Source: Pedobacter rhodius
GTDB taxonomy: Bacteria > Bacteroidota > Bacteroidia > Sphingobacteriales > Sphingobacteriaceae
Direction: 5' to 3'
NCBI RefSeq assembly: GCF_027213645.1
Contig: NZ_JAPWGL010000004.1
Location: 434,001-498,000 of the forward strand
DNA: 64,000 bases
The translations under genes were made by a program, and so were the position numbers. Below are positions 27,240-35,962 of this stretch, one piece after another. Position 1 is the first letter of the stretch, and the number at the start of each line of letters is the position of its first letter. The notes under the pieces were generated by a model. It ran no database searches. It saw only the letters and a list, made by a program, of their open reading frames with translations, and was not told the DNA's origin.

Positions 27240-28264
27240 TATTTATAAATGCTAACTTCAATTTTTCCATCAGCTGTAATGGCTCCTCTGTACATGCCTT
27301 CGGTATTAAAAGGCATGGTCATATTTCCTTTTTTATCCAACGCAATTAAGCCGCCGTCGCCGCCCATTTTACCGACTTTATCCAACACAATTTTCGATGC
27401 TTCGGCAACAGGCAAACCTTTATATTCCATTAAATCGGAAATCGTTTTGGCAACTACGTTACGGATGTAATACTCGCCCCAGCCTGTGCAGGAAATCCCC
27501 GCCGTTTCGTTGTTGCAATACGTTCCTGAACCGATAATCGGCGCATCACCAACACGACCATACTTTTTGTTCGTCATGCCACCTGTAGAGGTTCCTGCGG
27601 CAAGATTCCCGGCTTTATCTAAAGCGACACAACCAACGGTTCCAAATTTATAATCGTGGTTTTTAATACCCAAAAGTTCTGATTTTTTACTTCCATGATC
27701 TAAAACCGCTTTGGTCGAATCTTCTTTTATTGCCTGTTGCAAACCATCCCAACGCTCTTTAGTCCAGAAATATTTTGGGTCTACAATTTCCAATCCGGCA
27801 TCTTTTGCAAACTGGTCGGCACCTGCACCCACCAGCATTACATGCTCCGATTTTTCCATCACGGCTCTCGCCGCCGAAATTGGATTTTTAATTGTAGTCA
27901 CACCCGCAATAGCACCAGCCATTAGGGTTTTTCCATCCATAATGGCGGCATCCAGTTCATTACGACCATCGTGCGTAAAAACGGCACCTTTACCGGCGTT
28001 AAAATGCGGGTCGTTTTCTAAAACGTGAATGGTGGCTTCAACGGCATCAAGGCTGGTTTTTCCTTCCTGAATTTTTGCGTAACCGGTTTTTAAGGCCTGT
28101 GTTAACACAGCAATATAAGCGGCTTCTTTTTCAGGTGTCATATTTTTTTTCAGAATGGTTCCGGCACCGCCATGAATAACCATAACATATTTTTTTTGCT
28201 GTGCAGCAACATTTAGCGCAAATAATGAAAAAAGCAGAATTGCAAATCGTTTAATAGACTTCAT
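27239..28264 (-). CDS. iaaA: Secreted isoaspartyl peptidase / L-asparaginase (Ntn hydrolase)
   Basis: The 341-residue protein has a signal peptide (about 1-22) and the plant-type asparaginase fold: VIHGGAGT near the start, HFNAGKGAVFT, and T209 in KFGTVGCVALD, the threonine freed by self-cleavage to become the N-terminal nucleophile. The GTSTGGMTNKKYGRVGDAPIIGSGTY segment binds substrate. It hydrolyses beta-aspartyl dipeptides and asparagine. It is the first gene of the operon with cyanophycinase (1-base overlap) and a DAACS symporter. The signal peptide puts it in the same compartment as the cyanophycinase. Confidence 0.93.
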   Translation of the reverse strand: MKSIKRFAILLFSLFALNVAAQQKKYVMVIHGGAGTILKKNMTPEKEAAYIAVLTQALKTGYAKIQEGKTSLDAVEATIHVLENDPHFNAGKGAVFTHDGRNELDAAIMDGKTLMAGAIAGVTTIKNPISAARAVMEKSEHVMLVGAGADQFAKDAGLEIVDPKYFWTKERWDGLQQAIKEDSTKAVLDHGSKKSELLGIKNHDYKFGTVGCVALDKAGNLAAGTSTGGMTNKKYGRVGDAPIIGSGTYCNNETAGISCTGWGEYYIRNVVAKTISDLMEYKGLPVAEASKIVLDKVGKMGGDGGLIALDKKGNMTMPFNTEGMYRGAITADGKIEVSIYK

Positions 28265-28320
28265 CTTCGAATTGATTTAAGAAGATGTTAAATTAAGAAA
28301 TTCCTTCGGATAATTAAGCG

Positions 28321-30090
28321 TTAAGCTTTAGCAATACCTTCTGATGAGAATTGTAAATCGTACAGCCTTTTGTAATAGCCATTTAGCTTTAACAATTGCT
28401 GATGGGTTCCTTTCTCTTTAATCTCACCTTTATCTAAAACGATAATTTGATTAGCTTTTTGAATGGTAGATAACCGGTGCGCAATCACAATAGATGTCCG
28501 GCCTTCCATTAAATTATCAATGGCTTTTTGAATCAGTAATTCTGTTTCGGTATCAACTGACGAAGTGGCTTCATCCAAAACCAAGATGGCCGGGTTGTGA
28601 ACCAAAGCACGAATGAAAGAAATTAACTGCGCTTGTCCGGCAGAAAGGGTTGCACCGCGTTCCATTACGTTGTATTGGTAGCCACCTGGTAAACGTTCGA
28701 TAAAATCGTGCGCACCAACTTTTTTGGCTGCATCCACAACTTCGTCAATTTTAATTTCAGGATTGTTTAGGGTGATGTTATTTAAAATGGTATCCGAAAA
28801 AAGGAAGACATCCTGAAGAACGGTTGCGATGTGGCTTCGAAGATAATCAAGTTGAAAATCATGAATATCAATTCCATCAACGGTAATTTTCCCTTTTTTA
28901 ACTTCGTAGAAACGGTTTAAAATATTTATCGTTGATGATTTTCCCGCGCCCGTTGCGCCGACCAAGGCCACAGTTTCACCAGCCTTAACTTCGAAAGTTA
29001 AATCTTTTAAAACGTAATTATCTTCGTTATAAGCAAACCAAACATTTTTGAATTCTATATTTCCTTCGAGTTTCACAGGTGCCAGGGTTCCTGAATCGGG
29101 CGTTCTTTCATCGGTATCTAAAACCTTAAACACACGTTCGGCGCCAACCATGCCCATTTGCAGCGTATTAAATTTATCAGCCAGCTGGCGGATGGGTGTG
29201 TAAACCATCCCTAAATACATGATAAACTGTGTGATGGTTCCCGGTGTTACATCAACCGGATTGGAAAGAATGCTGTTTGCGCCAAACCAAATTAACAATC
29301 CTAAAGACATTGCAGAAATTAACTCGACAACCGGAAAAAAGATTGAATAGTACCAGTTTGAACGGATATTGGCATCGCGATAGCGTTTATTTATCGCATA
29401 AAATTTCTTGTATTCCTGGCGCTCCCTGGCAAAATATTGTACTATTGAAACACCTGTTATGTGTTCCTGCAAAAAGGTATTCAGGTTAGATACCTCGTTA
29501 CGAATTTCCTGGAAAGCGACTTTAATGGCTTTTTGGAATTTCCGGGTAGCCAGAATTAATAAAGGAACCGGCAGAAGCACCACAAGACTTAATTTCCAAT
29601 CGGTGTAAAGCATCACACCGATGATTACAATAACCTGCAGCGTATCGCCAATCATCGAAATTAAACCTTCTGAAAAAATATCGGCAATAGTTTCCAGATC
29701 CGACACCGTACGGGTAATTAACTGTCCGATTGGTGTTCTATCAAAAAACTTTAACCTAAGTTTAGTAATGTGGTTAAAAACATTAATTCGCAAATCGCGG
29801 ATAACCGATTGCCCCAGCGTATTGGTTAGTAAGGTGTGATTATATTGAATCAAGGTTTGAAGCAGCAGCATGAAAATCATCAGAACGGTCATGTTTACTA
29901 AACCTGAGTATTTCCCGGTGAGGATATAATTATCTAAAGTATATTTAATTAAAAACGGACGAACGGGCGAAATTGCAGCAAGCAAAATGGTTAAAATAAC
30001 CGACCATACAAAAACAGCACGATAAGGCTTTACGTATTGAAAAATACGTTTCAGCAATCCTGTGTTGTATACTTCGCCTGTTACTGCCAT
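28321..30090 (-). CDS. ABC exporter, fused permease-ATPase (MsbA/MDR type)
   Basis: The 589-residue half-transporter has six membrane helices (about 25-310) and a nucleotide-binding domain (about 340-580) with Walker A GATGAGKSST, signature LSAGQ, Walker B ILVLDEATSSVD and the H-loop IAHRLSTI. It functions as a dimer and should export lipids or drugs; the exact substrate cannot be read from sequence. It is downstream of truA with the palindromic element H2 filling the gap, and its ATG is 8 bases from the heptamer array. Confidence 0.93.
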   Translation of the reverse strand: MAVTGEVYNTGLLKRIFQYVKPYRAVFVWSVILTILLAAISPVRPFLIKYTLDNYILTGKYSGLVNMTVLMIFMLLLQTLIQYNHTLLTNTLGQSVIRDLRINVFNHITKLRLKFFDRTPIGQLITRTVSDLETIADIFSEGLISMIGDTLQVIVIIGVMLYTDWKLSLVVLLPVPLLILATRKFQKAIKVAFQEIRNEVSNLNTFLQEHITGVSIVQYFARERQEYKKFYAINKRYRDANIRSNWYYSIFFPVVELISAMSLGLLIWFGANSILSNPVDVTPGTITQFIMYLGMVYTPIRQLADKFNTLQMGMVGAERVFKVLDTDERTPDSGTLAPVKLEGNIEFKNVWFAYNEDNYVLKDLTFEVKAGETVALVGATGAGKSSTINILNRFYEVKKGKITVDGIDIHDFQLDYLRSHIATVLQDVFLFSDTILNNITLNNPEIKIDEVVDAAKKVGAHDFIERLPGGYQYNVMERGATLSAGQAQLISFIRALVHNPAILVLDEATSSVDTETELLIQKAIDNLMEGRTSIVIAHRLSTIQKANQIIVLDKGEIKEKGTHQQLLKLNGYYKRLYDLQFSSEGIAKA

Positions 30091-30097
30091 TTTATAT

Positions 30098-30203
30098 GTT
30101 ATGGGTTATGGGTTATGGGTTTAGAAGTTGTTTTGGAAAAAGGTTTAATCTGTTGAATTTTGGTGCATCCAAACCTGTAACCCGCAACCTTTAACTCGTA
30201 ACT
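30098..30203. repeat. Heptamer hairpin element H2
   Basis: Three tandem GTTATGG units (30098-30118), a core beginning TTAGAAGTTGT with AGGTTTAATC shared with H1, and on the minus strand five units GTTACGA, GTTAAAG, GTTGCGG, GTTACAG, GTTTGGA starting directly at the truA TAG stop. The two arrays are inverted relative to one another, so the RNA can form a long hairpin. Confidence 0.85.
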
Positions 30204-30951
30204 ATAAATACGCATATTCCACTTTCACCAAATACAAGCCGCAGGCGGGTACCGATTGACCTGCATTACTTCTGTTCTTGCTATTAATTATATTTTTAAA
30301 ATCCTGTACAGTAATTTCTTTCTTTCCAATCCGAACTAAAGTACCAACAATAGCCCTGACCATATTACGAAGGAAACGGTCGGCTTCAATGGTAAAAACC
30401 AAACCATCTTTTAATTCTTCAAATTCTGCTTTTACAATTTTACAATTATTGGTAAAAGTTTGCGTATTCGATTTACTGAAACAAGAAAAATCTGTGTAAT
30501 TTAATAATTCTTTCGCCGCCTGATTCATAAGGTCCACATCCAGCTTATCTTTTACCAACCATGAACGATTTAACTTAAAAGGGTCTTTTTCAAAATGGAT
30601 ATAGTATTTATAAGCCCGTGCCGTTGCATCAAACCTGGCATGCGCATCATCGGCAACAGGAATAATCCTTTTCGCAGCAATTTGATAAGGCATCATCGCA
30701 TTTATGCCTGCAACAGCAGCGAGAACCTTTTCTTCTGCAATATTTTCCACATCAAAATGGGCGTAAAATTCAGTGGCATGCACACCTGCATCCGTTCTTC
30801 CGCAACCTAAGGTTTCTATGTCTTGCCTGAAAAAAGTTGACATGGCCTTATCCAATAATTCCTGAACGGTTACCGCATTGGGTTGAATTTGCCAGCCATG
30901 GTATAAGCTGCCATCGTAAGCGATTTGTATGAAATACCTTTTTTTACTCAA
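30202..30951 (-). CDS. truA: tRNA pseudouridine(38-40) synthase
   Basis: The 249-residue protein has the TruA opening RYFIQIAYDGSLYHGWQIQPN, the catalytic aspartate D54 in GCGRTDAGVHA, and the FLRNMVRAIVGTLV segment near the C-terminus. It makes pseudouridine at positions 38-40 of the anticodon arm of many tRNAs. The only start that keeps the conserved N-terminus is a TTG at 30951. A -7 element ends 8 bases before it, so the transcript may be nearly leaderless. Its TAG stop forms the edge of repeat H2. Confidence 0.95.
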   Translation of the reverse strand: MSKKRYFIQIAYDGSLYHGWQIQPNAVTVQELLDKAMSTFFRQDIETLGCGRTDAGVHATEFYAHFDVENIAEEKVLAAVAGINAMMPYQIAAKRIIPVADDAHARFDATARAYKYYIHFEKDPFKLNRSWLVKDKLDVDLMNQAAKELLNYTDFSCFSKSNTQTFTNNCKIVKAEFEELKDGLVFTIEADRFLRNMVRAIVGTLVRIGKKEITVQDFKNIINSKNRSNAGQSVPACGLYLVKVEYAYL

Positions 30952-30958
30952 AGCGATG

Positions 30959-30966
30959 CAAAAATA
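30959..30966 (-). promoter_or_regulatory. -7 promoter element of truA
   Basis: TATTTTTG on the minus strand fits TAnnTTTG. Its closeness to the TTG start implies a leader of only a few bases. No clear -33 element. Confidence 0.5.
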
Positions 30967-31009
30967 CTTTTTCCTTTTATTAGATAAGCTTGGAAAATGG
31001 AATTAAATA

Positions 31010-31017
31010 TATATTTG
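31010..31017 (+). promoter_or_regulatory. -7 promoter element of the DUF4293 gene
   Basis: TATATTTG fits TAnnTTTG and lies 20 bases before the ATG at 31037. It is divergent from the truA promoter. Confidence 0.55.
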
Positions 31018-31036
31018 TACAATTTATTAAATTAAC

Positions 31037-31504
31037 ATGATACAAAGAGTACAATCCATCTGGCTTTTTTTAGCGGCCGCCATATTGGTGTTAATGTTGT
31101 TCTTACCCATTGTAACCAAAGAAAATCAAACTACAGAACTAAGTATCCATACGGTAGGCTTATACCAGGACGTCGTGAATAAACCAGGTCCGGGCGTGCT
31201 GAAAGAAACTTTTACGCCGCTTTTAATTACCAATATCGCAGTTGCATTCATGTGTTTTGTGAATATTTTTAATTTTAAAAGAAGAGTGTTACAAAAGCGT
31301 ATTGCTTTAATCTCTATATTGTTAATTATAGGTTTTGCCTTTTGGTGCAGCGTTTTTGCTCAGAAACTTCCGGGCGGAATTGAGGGTGCACATTTCGATT
31401 TCGGTGCATACTTACCAGCACTTTCTATTTTATTTTGTGTGTTGGCTATTTTAGGAATTAATAAGGATGAAAGATTGATTCGTTCTGCCGAGCGATTGAG
31501 GTAA
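31037..31504 (+). CDS. DUF4293-family four-helix membrane protein
   Basis: The 155-residue protein starts MIQRVQSIWLFLAAA, typical of the Bacteroidetes DUF4293 family, and has four predicted membrane helices (about 8-28, 55-78, 88-108, 120-142). Function unknown. It is divergent from truA and upstream of, but well separated from, the DEAD-box helicase gene. Confidence 0.88.
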   Translation: MIQRVQSIWLFLAAAILVLMLFLPIVTKENQTTELSIHTVGLYQDVVNKPGPGVLKETFTPLLITNIAVAFMCFVNIFNFKRRVLQKRIALISILLIIGFAFWCSVFAQKLPGGIEGAHFDFGAYLPALSILFCVLAILGINKDERLIRSAERLR

Positions 31505-31523
31505 TCTTTGATCCTATTTTATT

Positions 31524-31556
31524 AAACCCGTAAGGTTTTAAAAACCTTATAGGTTT
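31524..31556. repeat. Palindrome of the AACCC-TAAGGTTTT family, copy 2
   Basis: Arms AAACCCGTAAGGTTTT (31524-31539) and AAAACCTTATAGGTTT (31541-31556), 14 of 16 positions complementary. It lies 20 bases after the DUF4293 stop and could terminate it. Related to 23892-23922. Confidence 0.7.
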
Positions 31557-31601
31557 AGAACAAAAATTAAATCCTTTAATTGAAAACTGCATTCAATTTT
31601 A

Positions 31602-31645
31602 GTCATCTCTATCATCCATTTCCCATCCTCCATCTTACACCTTCT
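31602..31645. repeat. Short heptamer-rich tract H6
   Basis: A run of ATCCATT/TCCTCCATC-type units of the same composition as elements H3-H5 near 60-63 kb, here without an obvious inverted partner. Confidence 0.45.
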
Positions 31646-31721
31646 GTTTCTTCCTTATTTTCAAATATTTAGCTTAAAAAACTATTTACTTAACTATCAG
31701 TAAAATACAAAATATTAACCT

Positions 31722-31729
31722 TACCTTTG
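31722..31729 (+). promoter_or_regulatory. -7 promoter element of the DEAD-box helicase gene
   Basis: TACCTTTG fits TAnnTTTG, 24 bases before the ATG at 31753. No good -33 TTTG. Confidence 0.55.
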
Positions 31730-31752
31730 CGGCTTAAATAAATAAAAGACGA

Positions 31753-33669
31753 ATGACAAACCCATTTCAATTATTGGGGATAAGTGATGACGTCGTTAAT
31801 GCCGTAAAGGACCTTGGATTTGAAACTCCAACGCCTATTCAGGAGCAAAGTATTCCTGTACTGTTAGAAGGCACTAATGATTTTGTTGGTTTGGCCCAAA
31901 CAGGAACAGGAAAAACAGCCGCATTTGGTTTGCCGCTGTTAGAACTAATCGATTTTAAAGTAACAAAACCACAGGCACTAATTTTATGCCCAACGCGCGA
32001 GTTATGTTTACAAATCGCTAACGACCTTAAAAACTTTTCTAAAAACGTTGCTAATGCCCACGTTGTTGCCGTTTACGGTGGCGCGAACATTATGCAACAA
32101 CTACGTGAAATACGCCAAGGCGTTCAAATCGTAGTGGCCACGCCCGGCCGTATGTTGGATATCATTGGCCGTAAAGCCATCGATTTTTCAAATGTTAAAT
32201 ATGTTGTGCTTGATGAAGCTGACGAAATGTTAAATATGGGTTTCCAGGATGACATTAACGACATTTTATCGACTACTCCTGATGACAAAAAAACCTGGTT
32301 ATTCTCGGCTACCATGCCGGCAGAAGTTCGCCGTATCGCTAAAAACTATATGGATAACCCTGTAGAATTAACGATGGGCACAAAAAATACAGGTAACGTA
32401 AATATCGAACACGAATATTATATTGTTCGTGCCCGTGATAAATATGCTGCCTTAAAACGTATTGTAGATTTCAACCCTGAAATTTTTGCTGTCGTATTTT
32501 GTAAAACCAAACTGGATACACAAGATGTTGCCGAGCATTTAATCAAAGATGGTTACAATGCGGATGCTTTACACGGCGATTTATCGCAACAACAACGTGA
32601 TAAGGTAATGCAACGTTTCCGTGAGCGTAACATGCAATTGCTGATTGCTACTGATGTTGCTGCCCGTGGTATCGATGTAAATAACGTAACACACGTAATC
32701 AATTATTCATTACCTGATGAAATTGAAAGTTATACCCACCGTTCCGGCCGTACCGGTCGTGCAGGTAAAACAGGTATTTCAATCTGTATCATCAACTCTA
32801 AAGAATTAGGAAAAATCCGTCAGCTGGAGCGAATTATCGGTAAACAATTTACCAAAGCGGAATTGCCGACAGGATTTGATGTTTGTGAAAAACAATTATT
32901 CTCTTTAGTGCATAAAGTACATAATGTAGAAGTTAATGTAGAGCAAATTGATCAATACATTCCTCGTATCATGGATGAATTTAAAGATTTATCTAAAGAG
33001 GATGTAATTAAACGTTTTGCTTCGTTAGAGTTTAACCGTTTCCTGGATTACTATTCTAAAGCACCTGATTTAAATGCAGCTGTTGGCGATGACCGTGGAG
33101 AAAGAGGTGAACGTGGCGATAGAGCAGGACGCGGACGCGGCAGCGAAGGTTATACCCGTTTGTTTATCAACTTAGGTTCGGTAGATGAGTTTACCCGTGG
33201 CGATATGTTATCATTTATTTGTAACAATGGTAAAATTGCTGGTAAAAGCGTTGGTAAAATCGACTTAAAAGGTGTTTTCTCTTTCTTTGAAGTAGAAGAT
33301 GCTGTTGCCGATAAAGTTTTCGAAGGCTTTAAAGCTGTTGAGTTTAATGGTCGCCAGGTTCGCATTGAAAAAAGCGGAGATGGTGGTCGCGGTGAAGGCG
33401 CTGGTGAAAGACGCGGTGGCGGTGAAAGACGTAGCGGTGGTTTCGGCGGCGAACGCAGAAGCGGCGGTGGCGGTGGTTACCGTGGCGGTGGCGACAGAAG
33501 AAGTTCTGGCGGTAGCGGCAGACGTGAAGGTGGAAGCAGCAGTGGTGGTTTCAGAGATTTCTCTGGACGTAGCCGTGATGAAAAAGGTGGAAACAGAGAA
33601 GGTGGAAGCGGACGCAGAGAAGGTGGAAATCGTGAAGGTGGAAGTGGCGAACGCAGAAAAAAATGGTAA
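31753..33669 (+). CDS. DEAD-box RNA helicase with DbpA-like domain and RG-rich tail
   Basis: The 638-residue protein has a Q motif ending at Q30, Walker A AQTGTGKT (48-55), DEAD at 154-157, SAT at 185-187, HRSGRTGRAGKTG in the second RecA domain, and a DbpA-like RNA-binding domain (about 470-545, RLFINLGSVDEFTRGDMLSF). From about 548 the tail consists of RRGGGERRSGG-type and REGG-type repeats, a disordered RNA-binding segment. A likely role is ribosome assembly or cold adaptation. The tail is unusually repetitive at the DNA level (GGTGGAAGC-type units), so its length may vary between strains. A strong terminator follows. Confidence 0.95.
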   Translation: MTNPFQLLGISDDVVNAVKDLGFETPTPIQEQSIPVLLEGTNDFVGLAQTGTGKTAAFGLPLLELIDFKVTKPQALILCPTRELCLQIANDLKNFSKNVANAHVVAVYGGANIMQQLREIRQGVQIVVATPGRMLDIIGRKAIDFSNVKYVVLDEADEMLNMGFQDDINDILSTTPDDKKTWLFSATMPAEVRRIAKNYMDNPVELTMGTKNTGNVNIEHEYYIVRARDKYAALKRIVDFNPEIFAVVFCKTKLDTQDVAEHLIKDGYNADALHGDLSQQQRDKVMQRFRERNMQLLIATDVAARGIDVNNVTHVINYSLPDEIESYTHRSGRTGRAGKTGISICIINSKELGKIRQLERIIGKQFTKAELPTGFDVCEKQLFSLVHKVHNVEVNVEQIDQYIPRIMDEFKDLSKEDVIKRFASLEFNRFLDYYSKAPDLNAAVGDDRGERGERGDRAGRGRGSEGYTRLFINLGSVDEFTRGDMLSFICNNGKIAGKSVGKIDLKGVFSFFEVEDAVADKVFEGFKAVEFNGRQVRIEKSGDGGRGEGAGERRGGGERRSGGFGGERRSGGGGGYRGGGDRRSSGGSGRREGGSSSGGFRDFSGRSRDEKGGNREGGSGRREGGNREGGSGERRKKW

Positions 33670-33693
33670 ATCACTAAAACCAAATAGTATAGA

Positions 33694-33727
33694 AGCCGTC
33701 TCGATTTTATCGGGGCGGCTTTTTTTA
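33694..33727 (+). terminator. Rho-independent terminator of the helicase gene
   Basis: Arms AGCCGTCTCGA (33694-33704) and TCGGGGCGGCT (33710-33720), pairing with two G-T wobbles, then TTTTTTATTT. Confidence 0.9.
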
Positions 33728-33784
33728 TTTAAGCGCAGTTATCGGATGCAAGAAGGTTTTTTCAACCAACAGAGCAATCTTAAA

Positions 33785-33840
33785 ACGATTGCTACCAGCA
33801 TATGCATCAAGAGATTGCTTCGTGCCTCGCAATGACGAGC
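33785..33840. repeat. REP-like element, family B, half copy
   Basis: Contains ATTGCTTCGTGCCTCGCAAT and GACGAG, the reverse complement of the unit seen at 38751-38786. An imperfect direct echo of GATTGCT precedes it. Confidence 0.6.
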
Positions 33841-33959
33841 ATTTTTATCGAAATTTGGTTATGGTGTCAGGTATTTTATCCGATACAAAATCAAAAAAAT
33901 ATCAGTATTAACAGAATATGAAATATTATATTTAACGTTTATACATACTAAACATTATC

Positions 33960-35804
33960 ATGCGTTATTTAAGGTTTCTAATTATATTATTTCCGTTCCT
34001 TACAGGAAATAACCTTTCTGCACAACAAAATCCACGTGATCAAAAAATGCAATGGTTTGCTGATGCCAAACTTGGAATTTTTATCCATTGGGGCATCTAT
34101 TCCGTAAACGGCATTTCCGAATCCTGGGCTTTTTACAACAACTACATCAACCACGATGCTTACATGAAACAGCTGGATGGTTTTAATGCATCAAAATATA
34201 AACCGCAGGAATGGGTTAACCTGATAAAAGAAAGTGGTGCAAAGTATGCCGTTATCACCACAAAACATCACGACGGCGTTTCCCTTTGGGATACTAAAGC
34301 GCCGAAGGCAACAACCACAATTAACAACAGTGCTGCAAAGAAAGACTTAATCTCACCTTTTGTTCAAGAGTTGAAAAAGGCCGGATTAAAAACCGGTTTA
34401 TATTTCTCCTTACCCGATTGGAGTTATCCTGATTATAATATTTTTACCAGAGAGCGCGTTCGTTATGAAATTAAAAAAGAACCTCAACGCTGGAATACTT
34501 TTTTAAACTATTACCAAAGTCAGCTTAAAGAATTATCTACTCAATATAATCCTGATTTAGTTTGGTTCGATGGCGATTGGGAGCATACCCATACCGAATG
34601 GCAAACCGATAAAGTGCGAAACATCTTAACCGGCACCAATCCAAACATCATTATCAATTCGCGGTTGGATGAACACGGTGATTACGAAACGCCGGAACAA
34701 GGCGTTCCCGTAGTAAAACCGGCAGCCAAATTTTGGGAGTTGTGTTATACGATGAACGATTCCTGGGGATTTCAACCTTTCGATAATCACTACAAATCTT
34801 CAAATATGATTATCCGGACGCTTATTGATTGCATCAGTATGGGTGGAAATTTATTGCTGGATATCGGTCCGAAAGCAGATGGAACCATTGCGCCCGAACA
34901 GGTAAAAATTTTGAAGGATTTAGGCCGCTGGACAAATAAACACGCCGAAGCCGTTTATGAAACACAAGCCGGGATTCCAGACGGACATTTTACAGGAAAA
35001 ACAGCATTATCGAAAAGCAAAGACATTTTATACCTGTATATCGATTACAAAACAAATCACGGTCTTTTGCTAACGGGGATAAAATCTAAAATAAATAAGG
35101 TAGAAATTGTTGGAAATAAAACGCCGGTAACTGCTGTAAAATTAAATGAAACAGATTACTTCTTTGATATTGATAATCGTGGTTTCGATAGTGATGCAAC
35201 GGTTATAAAAGTTTCGTTAAATGAGCCGATTCAATTATCGGCAGATAAACAACAAACCATTCTGCCTGAAACTTTATTCGCTGCGACACAGGATATAGAT
35301 TTAACGAACTTAAATTTAAGAAAACTATCTGACAACCTTAATGCAGGCATAAACATCTTCAAGAATACCAATTTGGCAGCCGACGGTTTCGATTTTAAAC
35401 CCGGGATTAAAAATTTTAATCCAAAAGTAAACGATTGGGTCATAAAAAATGCGGAAGCCTTATATAAAACCACTGCCGGAATACCAGAAGGTCATTATCA
35501 GGGCAGAACAACTCTATCAGCTGATAAGCAAACGCTTTATTTGTTTGTAGAAGGTAAACCAACCGGCCCGATTGCGATAAAAGGACTAAAGAATAACATC
35601 AGCAGGATCAGGGTGGTTGGTGAAGGAACCATGCTTCCTCACGAAATTTATAATAAATTGTATTGGAGTAAAGTTCCGGGCATTGTTTATATACCAATTC
35701 CGGAAGATAAACTGGATAAAGAATTAACGGTTATTGCGGTACTTTTGGATGGTCCGGTTGATTTGTACCGCGAAAAAGTTGCTGCGATTGAAAGCAATAT
35801 GTGA
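33960..35804 (+). CDS. Secreted GH29 alpha-L-fucosidase with duplicated C-terminal domain
   Basis: The 614-residue protein has a signal peptide (about 1-21), then a GH29 catalytic barrel (about 25-325): FIHWGIYSVNG, TTKHHDGVSLWD, and D204 in LVWFDGDW as the likely nucleophile. After the barrel the family-typical small domain occurs twice (about 326-430 and 496-602), with matching EAVYETQAGIPDGHFTG and EALYKTTAGIPEGHYQG segments. GH29 enzymes release L-fucose with retention. It stands alone, on the opposite strand from the fucose-type utilisation locus 3-15 kb away that has its own GH29; joint action is likely but unproven. Confidence 0.93.
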   Translation: MRYLRFLIILFPFLTGNNLSAQQNPRDQKMQWFADAKLGIFIHWGIYSVNGISESWAFYNNYINHDAYMKQLDGFNASKYKPQEWVNLIKESGAKYAVITTKHHDGVSLWDTKAPKATTTINNSAAKKDLISPFVQELKKAGLKTGLYFSLPDWSYPDYNIFTRERVRYEIKKEPQRWNTFLNYYQSQLKELSTQYNPDLVWFDGDWEHTHTEWQTDKVRNILTGTNPNIIINSRLDEHGDYETPEQGVPVVKPAAKFWELCYTMNDSWGFQPFDNHYKSSNMIIRTLIDCISMGGNLLLDIGPKADGTIAPEQVKILKDLGRWTNKHAEAVYETQAGIPDGHFTGKTALSKSKDILYLYIDYKTNHGLLLTGIKSKINKVEIVGNKTPVTAVKLNETDYFFDIDNRGFDSDATVIKVSLNEPIQLSADKQQTILPETLFAATQDIDLTNLNLRKLSDNLNAGINIFKNTNLAADGFDFKPGIKNFNPKVNDWVIKNAEALYKTTAGIPEGHYQGRTTLSADKQTLYLFVEGKPTGPIAIKGLKNNISRIRVVGEGTMLPHEIYNKLYWSKVPGIVYIPIPEDKLDKELTVIAVLLDGPVDLYREKVAAIESNM

Positions 35805-35962
35805 TTAGTTTTTATCCTTAAGATCATTCAACTTGGAGACCAATGACGATCATACGGAAATTCCGTGATTTCTGATGCTTTCGCAGTAAAAAATTATTTA
35901 ACAATTGTAAAATTGGTATTCGCCTTTATGATTATCCCTAAATTGCACTACTTTCGCTAATT

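Noticed and set aside
33069..33669. Glycine/arginine repeats of the helicase tail as a possible separate repeat element
   Set aside because: In frame with the helicase and typical of RG-rich tails of DEAD-box proteins; no sign of an independent element.
33299..33835. 178-codon open frame on the plus strand
   Set aside because: Frame-shifted reading of the repetitive RG-rich tail of the helicase; Ala/Val-rich with no family.
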